This document shows positions 42,548-51,858 of a stretch of 64,000 nt of DNA, piece after piece (within the stretch, counting starts at the first letter, position 1; the number at the start of each line of letters is the position of its first letter). This DNA comes from Pseudanabaena sp. Chao 1811 (lineage in GTDB: Bacteria > Cyanobacteriota > Cyanobacteriia > Pseudanabaenales > Pseudanabaenaceae), in contig NZ_CP101416.1 of the NCBI RefSeq assembly GCF_027942295.1, positions 4,140,501-4,204,500 of the forward strand. Reading direction: 5' to 3'. The notes under the pieces are model-generated. The model had not been told where the DNA came from. It saw nothing but the letters and a program-made list of their open reading frames with translations, and did not search any database. Both the position numbers and the translations under genes were made by a program.

Positions 42548-45190
42548 TCAAGACATTGATGAAATTTGATGGGGAATTGTGAACGAAAAAGTACTTCCTT
42601 TTGTTAAGTCACTTTCTACCCAGATTTTGCCGTTATGTTGCTGGACAATACTGCGACAGATGGCTAAGCCCAAGCCTGTGCCTCCCTTTTGACGGGAATC
42701 AGAGACATCCACCTGCTTGAAACGGTCAAATATGCTTTCTTGATGTTCTATCGGAATGCCGCGCCCATGATCCTGCACATGAAAGACGATCGCATCATTT
42801 TGTGACTGAACCGTTAGTGATACTTCACTTTGAGCTGGTGAAAACTTAATCGCATTGCTGAGTAAGTTCACTAACGTTTGTATAATGCGATCGCGATCGG
42901 CAAAAATCTGTAAAGACTCGACATTACTCGATAGTTGAACCTGATTGATCTCTGCGATCGCCTGCATTGTTTCCATTGCTTGCTGACATAGTTCCGATGT
43001 ATTCCACCATTTGCGATCAAGGGTGATCGTATTCGACTCTAAACGCTCTAAATCGAGAATATCGTTGACTAGGCGAACTAGGCGCTCTGTATCAGCGATA
43101 GCAATATCTAGCATATGTTTAGCAGTATCAGGTTTATTAGCTAAAACACCAGAAGCTAGTAGCCCTAATGCTCCTCGAATAGAAGCGAGAGGTGTTCTCA
43201 ATTCATGACTGACCACTGAGATAAATTCACTCTTGATCTTTTCCATTACCAACTCATCGGTAATATCTGCACCGATACTTAATGAGCCAATAATCTTGCC
43301 CGTGCTATCGCGCAGTGCCGTGTTATTCCAAGCGATCGCTAATTGCTTACCTGCTTTAGTCAAAATCTGATTTTGATAGTGAGGATAATCGCCAGTGGTG
43401 ATCAATTCGGTAAATACCGATCGCGCAGATTGAACTTCATGCTCCTGCAACAATAAGGAGAAGACATTTTTCCCGATTACTTCATCGGTCTCATACCCTG
43501 TTGTCTTAAGGAAAAACGGATTGACATATTCGATGTTGCCCTGACTATTGAGTCCGAGGACGAGTAAGCGCACATTATCTAGCAACGATTGCCAACGATG
43601 GTTGGCAGTTTCTAGTTCGATCTGGCGTTGAGATAACTCCGCAGTGCGATCGGCAACCCTAATTTCGAGATCAGCCTTGGTCGCTTGAAGTTCTTTCTCG
43701 ACAGACTTAAGCGAATTAACCTCCGTAATTGTGCCGACATATCCCAGCATGATGTCATTTTCTATTTCGGGAATTGCTTGAGTAATCACCCATGTAATTG
43801 AGCCATCGGGAGATATAAATCGATATTCGGCATAGAATTTTTGGCGATTTGCGGCGGCGACCTGCCATTGACTGATAACGCGATCGCGATCTTCAGGATG
43901 AAGCCTTTGCGACCAGCCCATATCCATTGTCTCCTCAAGGTTAATTCCCAAAATTTCACAAACACGAGAATTTGCATAAATGCTGTTGCCCTGTAGGTCG
44001 GCGCGAAAGATACCAACAGGAACTACTTCCGCGAGAGTTTCATATTGTCTCTGGCTTGCGCGTAAAGCTTCTTCAGCAAGTTTGCGATCGGTCACATCGA
44101 TCGCGATCGTAATCCATAGGCGTTTGCCATTAGGTTGAATATCTAATGGTGCAGAGTAATAGTCCCAAAATAGCCTTTTACCTTCTTTGCTAATCACTTC
44201 ATGCGTATCTTCACTATTAAATGGTTTATTTCGGGTAAAAGATTTCTGCAAAAAAGCATCAACCTCCACTTGTCTCTCACCATAGGCTTGGCGAGTCCAA
44301 TCTCGCACAGTGGGAATATCCGTGATCGCATAGCCCGATAGGTCTGTCCATGCCTGATTTACTAATAAAAATTCCTCATCTTCGATATGTAAAGTAATCG
44401 GCAAAGGGGCATTAAAAATCGCTAGGCGAAAAAGCTGCTCTTTTTTTTGTAACTCTGCTGTGCGTTCCTCAACTTTCTGCTCTAAGTCTTGATTATTTTG
44501 TTGTAATTGCAGTTCAGCTTGTCTGCGAATAGCAACTTCTTGAGTGAGCAGTAAGTAAACGACTACAAATAAGCTAAAACCAGTTACAGAAGCAAGAATG
44601 ACAAAGATTAGGGTGAGATGAACGCTATCCTCAACAGCTTGCGATCGCACAATGATTAGCTGATCTTCCACCTTTTTCATTTGGGCGATCCGCGCCTCAA
44701 TTTTCTGACGCAATTGCCAACCCTGATAGGTCAATTCCACTTGGGTTGGCGTAAGATTGGGATCTTGTTGCCATAGTTGCAGGGATTTTTCGAGAACCTC
44801 AATACGTTGATTAACTAATGGATCGACAATAGCAAAATGTTTTTGCTGATTAGGATTGTCTTTGATCAATTGGTGTAAGTTTTTGAGGCGATCGCGCAAT
44901 CCTTTGATTTTGGTATCGATACCGATCACAAAAATTGGATCTTTGGTAATAATCTGCCCTCGTCGCCCCAGTTCTGCATCAACTATATCGCCAATGATTC
45001 CCTGTAAATTCTCAATTACCGCACGAGTATGGACTAAACTTTGGCGATTTTCCCTTAAGCGCTGAATACTGACGTAGGAGGCAATTCCACAACCAAATAA
45101 CAGTAAAAATGCTACCCAAAAGCCGTATTTGAGCATATACGCTTTGAGCGACTGAAATTGCGCCCGATTGGAGTGTGATGCTCTCGTCAT
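42548..45190 (-). CDS. CHASE3-PAS histidine kinase
   Basis: The 880-residue membrane kinase has TM1 (about 20-42, YGFWVAFLLLFGCGIASYV). An extracytoplasmic CHASE3-type helical sensor follows (about 43-188; HTRAVIENLQGIIGDIVDAE, then ELGRRGQIIT), then TM2 (about 190-215, LTLIFVILASVTGFSLFVVV) and a coiled coil. Three PAS domains are present (about 250-370, 385-500 and 540-650). The kinase has SHELRTPLASIRGALGLLAS, NLLSNAIKFSPAQ and GGTGLGLAICRSIVQQHNG. The last 370 residues are very like the cyanobacteriochrome kinase at 35552, so one arose from the other by domain exchange at the N-terminus. It starts 8 nt after the broken regulator/cyclase gene, so both share a transcript. Confidence 0.9.
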   Translation of the reverse strand: MTRASHSNRAQFQSLKAYMLKYGFWVAFLLLFGCGIASYVSIQRLRENRQSLVHTRAVIENLQGIIGDIVDAELGRRGQIITKDPIFVIGIDTKIKGLRDRLKNLHQLIKDNPNQQKHFAIVDPLVNQRIEVLEKSLQLWQQDPNLTPTQVELTYQGWQLRQKIEARIAQMKKVEDQLIIVRSQAVEDSVHLTLIFVILASVTGFSLFVVVYLLLTQEVAIRRQAELQLQQNNQDLEQKVEERTAELQKKEQLFRLAIFNAPLPITLHIEDEEFLLVNQAWTDLSGYAITDIPTVRDWTRQAYGERQVEVDAFLQKSFTRNKPFNSEDTHEVISKEGKRLFWDYYSAPLDIQPNGKRLWITIAIDVTDRKLAEEALRASQRQYETLAEVVPVGIFRADLQGNSIYANSRVCEILGINLEETMDMGWSQRLHPEDRDRVISQWQVAAANRQKFYAEYRFISPDGSITWVITQAIPEIENDIMLGYVGTITEVNSLKSVEKELQATKADLEIRVADRTAELSQRQIELETANHRWQSLLDNVRLLVLGLNSQGNIEYVNPFFLKTTGYETDEVIGKNVFSLLLQEHEVQSARSVFTELITTGDYPHYQNQILTKAGKQLAIAWNNTALRDSTGKIIGSLSIGADITDELVMEKIKSEFISVVSHELRTPLASIRGALGLLASGVLANKPDTAKHMLDIAIADTERLVRLVNDILDLERLESNTITLDRKWWNTSELCQQAMETMQAIAEINQVQLSSNVESLQIFADRDRIIQTLVNLLSNAIKFSPAQSEVSLTVQSQNDAIVFHVQDHGRGIPIEHQESIFDRFKQVDVSDSRQKGGTGLGLAICRSIVQQHNGKIWVESDLTKGSTFSFTIPHQISSMS

Positions 45191-45198
45191 ACTGCTGC

Positions 45199-45627
45199 TT
45201 AAAAATCACCTACTATTACAATTTTATTTCTTCCTGTCGCCTTTGCTTGATATAGCGCCGCATCCATCTGGCGATACAAAGTTTCTATATTCGTACCAGA
45301 TTTGGGATATTCCACTAGTCCAGCACTGAAAGTACTGCCAAAAGACACACCTGTATCAGTGACAAATTTTTGCTGCCGCCATACCCGTAATAAAATATTC
45401 AACCGTTCCATACTTTGTTGACAAGTTGCTCCATACAAGCCAACCACAAACTCCTCCCCACCCCAACGCATCACCACATCTTCATTCCGAAAATTTTGGC
45501 GCAACAGGCTCCCAAACTGCTTGAGTACCATGTCACCCATACCATGTCCATAGCGATCATTCACTTGTTTAAATAAATCTAAATCTAAAATCGCTAAACA
45601 GATATTCTGATGATTGCGTGTGGCTAT
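45199..45627 (-). pseudogene. Detached GGDEF domain of the upstream regulator
   Basis: This is the same reading frame as 45628-47571, continuing after the TGA at 45628-45630. It encodes the rest of a diguanylate cyclase domain: CLAILDLDLFKQVNDRYGHG, GDMVLKQFGSLL, an inhibitory-site-like RNED and the active-site RWGGEEFVVG. A separate GTG at 45564 could start a 121-residue piece, but it would lack the metal-binding DLDLFK part. It therefore looks like the cut-off end of one gene, unless TGA is read through or the base is a sequence error. Confidence 0.75.
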
Positions 45628-47571
45628 TCATAAAAGTTGGGTGAGAACTTGAATACCCCGCCGATGGGTATAAACACCCGTCAAACCGTCAAAATCTGCC
45701 TTCTGCCTAGAGATGCGACTACGCTCTAAACGACTAAGAATGCGTGTATACAAGTCTGCTTCTACGATTGGCTTACTGAGATAATCATCAGCACCAGCGA
45801 TAAATAATTGCCGAATCGTTTCGCGATCGCTATGAGCTGATAAAAACACAATCGGTAAATCATGCCAAAGTGAAGACGTTCGCACAGCTTGACACAAATC
45901 TAGTCCGCTATAGTCAGGCATCACCACATCTAAAATTAAGAGGTCAGGAGCAGTTAATTCCAGAACCTGCCAAAAAGTTTGCGGATTTTGTAAAGTGATC
46001 ACCTCAAGATCTGAGCTTTCGAGTAACCGCCGCAGCATTTCGAGCAGCAACAGATCGTCATCGACAATCATCACCTTTAAGCGATCGTGCTGTCGTTGAG
46101 ATAAAATCTGCGAAACCGTACTGAGGATCTCCTCCGATGATGCAGGCTTTTCGATAAATGAGCAGCTACCTTTACGTGCTGCGGTCACGCGATCGCCCAA
46201 ACCACTTGCCGCAGTCATCATGATTATTGGTATTTTGGGTTCCCGTTGCGCGAGTTCATCGAGAAAAGTTAATCCATTCTCCGCAGTATGAGGAAAGAGG
46301 ATATCTAGCAAAACCGCAGCAGGCGGCTCTTGGGCAATCTTTTCCCTAGCAGAGACAATATCTTCAGCAATTTGCACGCGCATCCCCCAAGTTTTCGCCT
46401 CTGTTTTAATCTCTTGAGTGAAATTAGCATCATCATCCACAATCAATAACAATGGCAGTTGTGTATGATATGGCTGAAATATGGTCTTTTCAGGTAAGGC
46501 TTTCGGTGAGTTAGTACTTGATTCTAGCTCGTTAATTAGATGCAGCAGATCCTCTACATTTGTGGGTAATAGAGAAGAATCACTTTTTAAAATTGCCTCA
46601 ATCTGACGAGCGATCTTTGAACCTAAGGGAAACCCTAGTGAACCCATTGAACCAATCAGTCGATGGGCTTCCATATATCCTTCATTCCGTAAATCCGCGT
46701 CTAGTTCTCCCTTTTCTAGCGCAGTCACAATTTGCCGAAAAAGGGCAATCTTGTCTGGCAAACTAGCAATTAATCTATTCGCCATCGTGGCAATTACTTC
46801 CTGAGCTTGCGCCATTTTTTTCTGCGCCAAATCTTCTTCAGGTAAAGGTGCAGGCGTAGATGATGGTAAAGGCTGACTCACCAATGGAACAGGCTCAGGT
46901 TTGAGGCGATACCCCAATCCATACAGAGTCTCAATGGGGTCTATAGGTAGTCCCGCCATTTTCAGCTTGTGACGTAATACTTTAATATGGGTCGTCACCG
47001 CCTCCTCACTGGGAAATTCTCCCGCCGACCATACCTGATCTAGCAAAGCGCTGCGGCTAAATATCTGTTGCGGATGTCGCAGAAATAGTTCTAAAAGACC
47101 ATATTCCTTCTGAGTTAGGCGCAAAGGTTTCTGGTTATAAGTGACTATATTCGTCCTGAGATCGAGGCAGAGGTTTTCCCATACCAATTTTTGAATCAAT
47201 GTGTCGCGATCGCTATAGCGTCGCAACAAAGCCCGAATCCTTGCCACTAATTCCTGAAAGTTATAGGGCTTAACGACATAATCATCCGCACCTGCCTCTA
47301 AACCCATTACGCGATCGCTAGTACTATCCTTAGCTGTGAGTAAAAGGATAGGGATTGTATAGCCAGATTTGCGGATTTTAGTGCATAGCTCAACCCCATT
47401 GCTATCAGGCAAAATAACGTCGAGGATGATTAGGTCATAGTTATAGGTGGTGACATATTGCCATGCAGTTTGGGCATTGGCAGCAGAGTCAATGGTGTAA
47501 TGCGAATCTGCTAATAACTGCAAAAGTATTTCCGCAGAGTGGCGATCGTCTTCAACCAATAAAATCTTCAA
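45628..47571 (-). CDS. REC-wHTH-Hpt-REC-REC regulator, truncated before GGDEF
   Basis: The start is taken as TTG 47571 because AGGAG lies 6 nt before it and the product then begins MKILLVEDDRHSAEILLQLL; a TTG at 47589 would add six residues. Domains in order: receiver (acceptor in IILDVILPDSNG), OmpR-type winged helix (about 125-220, with LTQKEYGLLELFLRHPQQ and VTTHIKVLRHKL), Hpt-like helices (about 255-340, EAHRLIGSMGSLG), receiver 2 (VLLDILFPHTAENG), receiver 3 (LILDVVMPDYSG) and the first residues of a GGDEF domain (DFDGLTGVYTHRRG). It stops at an in-frame TGA inside that domain. The intact gene would be an OmpR/cyclase hybrid that both binds DNA and makes cyclic di-GMP. Confidence 0.85.
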   Translation of the reverse strand: MKILLVEDDRHSAEILLQLLADSHYTIDSAANAQTAWQYVTTYNYDLIILDVILPDSNGVELCTKIRKSGYTIPILLLTAKDSTSDRVMGLEAGADDYVVKPYNFQELVARIRALLRRYSDRDTLIQKLVWENLCLDLRTNIVTYNQKPLRLTQKEYGLLELFLRHPQQIFSRSALLDQVWSAGEFPSEEAVTTHIKVLRHKLKMAGLPIDPIETLYGLGYRLKPEPVPLVSQPLPSSTPAPLPEEDLAQKKMAQAQEVIATMANRLIASLPDKIALFRQIVTALEKGELDADLRNEGYMEAHRLIGSMGSLGFPLGSKIARQIEAILKSDSSLLPTNVEDLLHLINELESSTNSPKALPEKTIFQPYHTQLPLLLIVDDDANFTQEIKTEAKTWGMRVQIAEDIVSAREKIAQEPPAAVLLDILFPHTAENGLTFLDELAQREPKIPIIMMTAASGLGDRVTAARKGSCSFIEKPASSEEILSTVSQILSQRQHDRLKVMIVDDDLLLLEMLRRLLESSDLEVITLQNPQTFWQVLELTAPDLLILDVVMPDYSGLDLCQAVRTSSLWHDLPIVFLSAHSDRETIRQLFIAGADDYLSKPIVEADLYTRILSRLERSRISRQKADFDGLTGVYTHRRGIQVLTQLL

Positions 47572-47734
47572 GATTTGCTCCTGCGACAATGCTAAATTTA
47601 CATGGCGCTCAAGTAAGCATAAAAAATGCGATCGCCTAGCTGAGAATTCCCATAACTCCCATAATCCACATCTTTTTCGCCCAGATACTTTAGTACTTGT
47701 AATACGCTATAAAGCTCATTTTAGTGTAAGTAGC

Positions 47735-47787
47735 TAGCCCCAACAAATGAAGGCGACGCGAAGCGTCGCCTTCATTTGTTGGGGCTA
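47735..47787. repeat. Perfect 25-bp stem hairpin, GAA loop
   Basis: Arms 47735-47759 and 47763-47787 are perfect complements around GAA. It lies in the divergent gap between the regulator gene and the Uma2 gene. The rest of 47590-47831 holds only promoters, as far as can be seen. Confidence 0.85.
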
Positions 47788-47831
47788 TATAATACCAACT
47801 AGATAGCGAAGATACTTTTGAGGTTATTCCG

Positions 47832-48512
47832 ATGCTACAAATCGATCTCAAACATCTGCCCACCAGCGACGAATTACCTGACTCTGACGATACACCTGTG
47901 GATAACGAAGACCAGAATTTTGTACCGAATTTACTATTGTTCTTGTTGGAATATATTTGGAAAAGTCGCGATGATTGGTACTTTGGTGTGGATATGGGGA
48001 TCTATCACACCACTGGCGTAAGTCCTAGAGTTCCTGTAGTTCCTGATGGATTTTTGAGCTTGGGAGTGGAACGGCGTAAAAATGGTGGATCTCGTAGCAG
48101 TTATGTGATGTGGGAAGAAGAAGATACTGCACCGATTTTGGCTTTAGAAGTTGTATCCCATACCTATGGCGATGAGTATGAAAAGAAGTTAGATATTTAT
48201 CGCAAATTAGGTGTCAAGTATTATGTGATTTACAATCCTCAATTCTGGCGGCGCGATGGACATTTGCCCTTTGAGGTTTATACATTAGTTGATGGGGATT
48301 ACCAATTACAGATTGGTGAACCTCTATGGATGCCAGAGATCGGCTTAGGAATTGGACGTGCTGTATTACCAAGCGATCGCTTGAGTCGTGAAGTTTTAAG
48401 CTGGTTTGATCAAAAAGGCGATCGCTACCTCACTGCTGAGGAAAAAGTCGAAAGGTTGGAAAGACTAGCCACTAGATTAAGGGAATTGGGCGAAGATCCT
48501 GATCTGCTTTGA
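47832..48512 (+). CDS. Uma2 family (DUF820) endonuclease-like protein
   Basis: The 226-residue protein belongs to the Uma2/DUF820 group, very common in cyanobacteria, with a PD-(D/E)XK-like nuclease core. Features are VPNLLLFLLEYIWKSRDDWY, VPDGFLSLGVERRK, ILALEVVSHTYGDEYEKKLD (the E-V-x-S segment) and the strand VKYYVIYNPQFW. The C-terminal tail is a short coiled coil (EEKVERLERLATRLREL). Biological substrates are unknown and many copies exist per genome. It is flanked by hairpins on both sides. Confidence 0.85.
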   Translation: MLQIDLKHLPTSDELPDSDDTPVDNEDQNFVPNLLLFLLEYIWKSRDDWYFGVDMGIYHTTGVSPRVPVVPDGFLSLGVERRKNGGSRSSYVMWEEEDTAPILALEVVSHTYGDEYEKKLDIYRKLGVKYYVIYNPQFWRRDGHLPFEVYTLVDGDYQLQIGEPLWMPEIGLGIGRAVLPSDRLSREVLSWFDQKGDRYLTAEEKVERLERLATRLRELGEDPDLL

Positions 48513-48516
48513 TGAA

Positions 48517-48536
48517 CAAGGGGCTTAAGCCCCTTG
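48517..48536. repeat. 20-bp perfect palindrome
   Basis: The sequence CAAGGGGCTTAAGCCCCTTG is its own reverse complement, 4 nt after the Uma2 stop. It may act as a 3' structure or as a dispersed repeat, and resembles the hairpin at 51149. Confidence 0.7.
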
Positions 48537-48582
48537 CCTCAGCCAATGTAAAATAGGGCTAGATCAAATTTTGAAAAACTCT

Positions 48583-51150
48583 ATGCCCGTTCCCGTAGAA
48601 CAATTACTTACCTCCGAAATTCTTAAACCTGCTCGCTATTTAGGCAACGAGTTTGGCGCAGTACATAAACCTTGGGACGAAGCGCTCGTGCGTTGGTCGC
48701 TGACCTATCCCGAAATATACGAGGTCGGTGCGTCAAATTTGGGGCATATCATCCTCTACAGCATTATTAACTCTAAAGATGGTCAACTTTGCGATCGCGC
48801 CTATCTCCCAGCCCCTGACCTCTCCACCAAACTCCGCGAAACCAAAACAGATTTATTTGCGGTCGAATCTAAGCGATCGCTCCGAGAATTTGACATTTTA
48901 GGTTTCAGTCTCAGCTACGAGTTAGGAGCAACCAATGTTCTCGAAATGTTTGATCTTGCCAATATTCCGATGACATGGCGAGAACGGAGTGAATTAAGTA
49001 TTGAGGAATGTCCATTAATCTTTGCAGGAGGACAGACTGCAACTTCCAATCCTGAACCCTATGCAGATTTCTTTGATTTCTTTGCCCTTGGTGACGGGGA
49101 AGATCTATTGCCAGAAATTGGCGAAGTACTTAAGGCAGCTAAACTCGCAGGAAAAACCCGTCGCGAAACCTTACTAGATCTGGCTAATGAAGTTGATGGA
49201 GTTTACGTTCCAGAATTTTATGACATGGACGAGAAAACAGGAGCAGTCACTCCCAATCGTAGCGATGTCTCTCCGCGTATCTTGCGGCGTGTTGCCACAC
49301 CAATGCCTGAGCATAGTATTGGACTAGTTCCCTTAGTAGAAACCGTCCATGATCGCCTAACTATTGAAATTCGACGCGGATGTACCAGAGGCTGCCGTTT
49401 TTGCCAACCGGGGATGCTGACCCGTCCTGCCCGTGATGTTGATCCTGAGAAAGTTGTCGATACAATTGAAAGAGCCATTCGTGAAACTGGCTACAATGAG
49501 TTCTCTTTACTTTCTCTATCCTGTTCCGATTATCTGGCTCTGCCTTCGGTAGGTGTGCAGATTAAGAATCGCTTTAAAGATGAGCATGTGACTCTCTCAT
49601 TACCCAGCCAAAGGGTCGATCGCTTTGATGAGAATATTGCCCATATGCTCCGCAGTGGTGACGGTCGGCAACAGGGCTTAACCTTTGCACCAGAGGCAGG
49701 TACACAGCGATTGCGGGATGTAATCAATAAGGGCTTGACCGATGAAGAATTGCTCCAAGGCGTGAAAACTGCCTATGTAGAAGGATGGGATAAGGTAAAG
49801 CTCTATTTCATGATTGGCTTACCTACGGAAACCGATGAAGATGTCATTGGTATCGTTGATACTGTGGAATGGCTTCAGCGTGAATGCTCTCAAAAAGGTA
49901 GAAAGAAAATATCCTTCAATCTCACTATTTCCAACTTCACTCCCAAACCCCATACACCATTCCAGTGGTACACCGTTTCCAGTGGTGAGTTTGTCCGAAA
50001 GCAACAGTTACTTCGCAAAGAGTTTCGTCGTCTCAGTGGCGTAAAGGTGAACTACACAGAAATTCGCATCAGTGCGATGGAGGATTTCGTTGGACGGGGC
50101 GATCGACGTTTGGGTAAGGTGCTATATCGCGCATGGCAACTGGGCGCAGGCATGGACTCATGGTTTGAGAATAGTGACAAAGCCTTTGGCGCATGGACAC
50201 AGGCGATCGCGGAAGCTGATCTCGTTTGGGATGCACCATCGCTAAAAATGCAGGATGCTTTACCTTGGGATCATATTGACACAGGTATCGATAAACAATG
50301 GCTAATCGAAGACTGGGAAAGAGCGATCGCTGCTCAGATAATTCCCGATTGCTCCTTTGGTGGTTGCTCAGAATGTGGTGTCTGTGGTCCCGAATTTGGA
50401 CATAATGAGGTAATTCCACCACCAGAAGTGCCTCCTATTTCCCTAGAGAAGCCCAAGATTCCACCTAGAGTCCAGCGTATCCGTCTCAAATTTGGTAAAT
50501 TAGGCGATATGAGCTTGATTTCCCATTTAGATCTCCAACGCTTCTTTCAACGTGCAGCCCGTCGTGCGGCTCTGCCCGTTGCCCATACCGAAGGCTTTAA
50601 CCCTTTACCGCGTATTTCTATTGCTAAGGCTTTGCCCCTCGGTCAAACTAGCAGTGCGGAGTTTGTCGATTTTGAGTTAACTCAAACAGTTACGCTTGAG
50701 GATTTTCAACAACGTTTTACAGCGGAATTGGATGAGGATTTACCAATTTATGCGATCGAGGAAGTTGAGGTGCATTCGCCATCCTTAGATTCCCTGCTAG
50801 AAGTTGCAGAATACACAATTACCTGTGCTTTTATGACAAACAAGGAGCGCAATGCGGCGGACATTATGGATTTGTTAGAAGGTGCAAGTTACTGTGTACT
50901 TGCTGCGACTTCCATTCAAATGCCGAAGGTGTCAAAATCTGGGCGCAATCAAATGTTGGAATTACGCGATCGCATCTTTACGATCAATGTCATCAACCCC
51001 GATCCTGAGTTTCCGAAAATCCATTTCATGGGCAGTTGTAAACCTGACAGTAATCTCAAACCTGAGTATGTAATCTATATGATGAACAAATATCTAATGG
51101 AAGAGGATGAACTCAAACTAGTCAAAGTCCATCGCGAATCAATGCGTTAA
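48583..51150 (+). CDS. Radical SAM protein with DUF2344 (TIGR03960-type fusion)
   Basis: The start is ATG 48583 (855 residues; a TTG at 48571 would add four), because the product then begins MPVPVEQLLTSEILKPARYL as homologs do. The N-terminal part (about 1-240) is B12-binding-like. The radical SAM domain has Cys267, Cys271 and Cys274 in GCTRGCRFCQPG, which should hold a 4Fe-4S cluster. A second cysteine group, CSFGGCSECGVCG, is near 585-600. The C-terminal third is a DUF2344 domain (RLKFGKLGDMSLISHLDLQR and HTEGFNPLPRISIAKALPLG). Its chemistry is not established; DUF2344 is often next to RNase E/G genes, but none is present here. The gene is expressed alone and is followed by a hairpin. Confidence 0.93.
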   Translation: MPVPVEQLLTSEILKPARYLGNEFGAVHKPWDEALVRWSLTYPEIYEVGASNLGHIILYSIINSKDGQLCDRAYLPAPDLSTKLRETKTDLFAVESKRSLREFDILGFSLSYELGATNVLEMFDLANIPMTWRERSELSIEECPLIFAGGQTATSNPEPYADFFDFFALGDGEDLLPEIGEVLKAAKLAGKTRRETLLDLANEVDGVYVPEFYDMDEKTGAVTPNRSDVSPRILRRVATPMPEHSIGLVPLVETVHDRLTIEIRRGCTRGCRFCQPGMLTRPARDVDPEKVVDTIERAIRETGYNEFSLLSLSCSDYLALPSVGVQIKNRFKDEHVTLSLPSQRVDRFDENIAHMLRSGDGRQQGLTFAPEAGTQRLRDVINKGLTDEELLQGVKTAYVEGWDKVKLYFMIGLPTETDEDVIGIVDTVEWLQRECSQKGRKKISFNLTISNFTPKPHTPFQWYTVSSGEFVRKQQLLRKEFRRLSGVKVNYTEIRISAMEDFVGRGDRRLGKVLYRAWQLGAGMDSWFENSDKAFGAWTQAIAEADLVWDAPSLKMQDALPWDHIDTGIDKQWLIEDWERAIAAQIIPDCSFGGCSECGVCGPEFGHNEVIPPPEVPPISLEKPKIPPRVQRIRLKFGKLGDMSLISHLDLQRFFQRAARRAALPVAHTEGFNPLPRISIAKALPLGQTSSAEFVDFELTQTVTLEDFQQRFTAELDEDLPIYAIEEVEVHSPSLDSLLEVAEYTITCAFMTNKERNAADIMDLLEGASYCVLAATSIQMPKVSKSGRNQMLELRDRIFTINVINPDPEFPKIHFMGSCKPDSNLKPEYVIYMMNKYLMEEDELKLVKVHRESMR

Positions 51151-51184
51151 TCTCAGAGAGGGGCTGAAGCCCCTCTCTGAGATT
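51149..51184 (+). terminator. Hairpin at the stop of the radical SAM gene
   Basis: Arms of 16 bases (51149-51164 and 51169-51184) are perfect complements around TGAA and start within the stop codon. There is no U-run, so it may terminate weakly or stabilise the 3' end. It contains the GGGGCTGAAGCCCC core common among cyanobacterial palindromes. Confidence 0.6.
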
Positions 51185-51230
51185 ACTGACAATAGCTCAG
51201 ATTTGTTTTTTCAAAAATTAGGAGTTGTTT

Positions 51231-51812
51231 ATGTCTTCACTTACTATCTCACCTCCAACGCCAAAAAAAATCTGGACTGATGCTGAGTTAATGGCTTTAA
51301 CTGATGGGAACTGCTATGAACTTGTGAATGGAGAATTAGTTGATATGGGAAATTCAGGGGCTTTGCATGGATATACTTGCAGCATCCTCGTTATGGCTTT
51401 GATGAATTACATTCTGCCCAGAAAGCTAGGTATCATTCTCGATTCTAGTACAGCCTTTACGATGAAAAATGGTAATAAGCGATCGCCTGATATTTCCTTT
51501 GTATCGAAAGAAAAATTGCAAGGACTTACAGAACTACCCGATGGATTTTTAGATGGATCGCCAGACTTAGCGATCGAAGTTCTCTCGCCTAATAACACAA
51601 TCGCTGAAATCGATCAAAAAATTGTGGAATATTTTGAGAATGGGGCGCGATTAGTGTGGGTAATTAACCTCAAGCTTCATTATGTAATTGTTTATCGGTC
51701 TTCTCAAGAACCCGATCGCCTACTCAAACAATCTGATTCTTTAGATGGAGAAGATGTGATTGCTGGGTTTACAATGCCATTATCTGAACTATTCCAAAAG
51801 CTATCCTTATAA
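51231..51812 (+). CDS. Uma2 family (DUF820) endonuclease-like protein
   Basis: The start is ATG 51231, as TAGGAG at 51219-51224 lies 6 nt before it; the TTG at 51225 is inside that spacing. The 193-residue protein is a second Uma2 member: KIWTDAELMALTDGNCYELV, then NGELVDMGNSGALHGYT, RSPDISFVSKEKL, DLAIEVLSPNNTIAEIDQK and GARLVWVINLKLHYVIVY. These are the DUF820 landmarks. It is more typical of the family than the copy at 47832. Function in the cell is unknown. Confidence 0.88.
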   Translation: MSSLTISPPTPKKIWTDAELMALTDGNCYELVNGELVDMGNSGALHGYTCSILVMALMNYILPRKLGIILDSSTAFTMKNGNKRSPDISFVSKEKLQGLTELPDGFLDGSPDLAIEVLSPNNTIAEIDQKIVEYFENGARLVWVINLKLHYVIVYRSSQEPDRLLKQSDSLDGEDVIAGFTMPLSELFQKLSL

Positions 51813-51815
51813 TAC

Positions 51816-51858
51816 CTAAAAACTGTAGCTCACGCTGCGCGTGAGCTACAGTTTTTAG
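51816..51858. repeat. Perfect 20-bp stem hairpin, TGC loop
   Basis: Arms 51816-51835 and 51839-51858 are perfect complements. The core equals that of 23821-23871 with one compensated pair (T51830-A51844). It follows the Uma2 stop by 3 nt. The remainder of 51859-52165 is AT-rich, with no gene seen, and should carry the promoter of the oxidase operon. Confidence 0.85.

Noticed and set aside
45199-45564. A free-standing small diguanylate cyclase
   Set aside because: It has no proper N-terminal half of the GGDEF domain, and the frame continues upstream without shift to the TGA of the larger gene. It is a detached domain end.
47818-48021. 67-residue frame overlapping the Uma2 gene start
   Set aside because: It is an alternative frame of the same DNA with cysteine-rich, non-natural composition.
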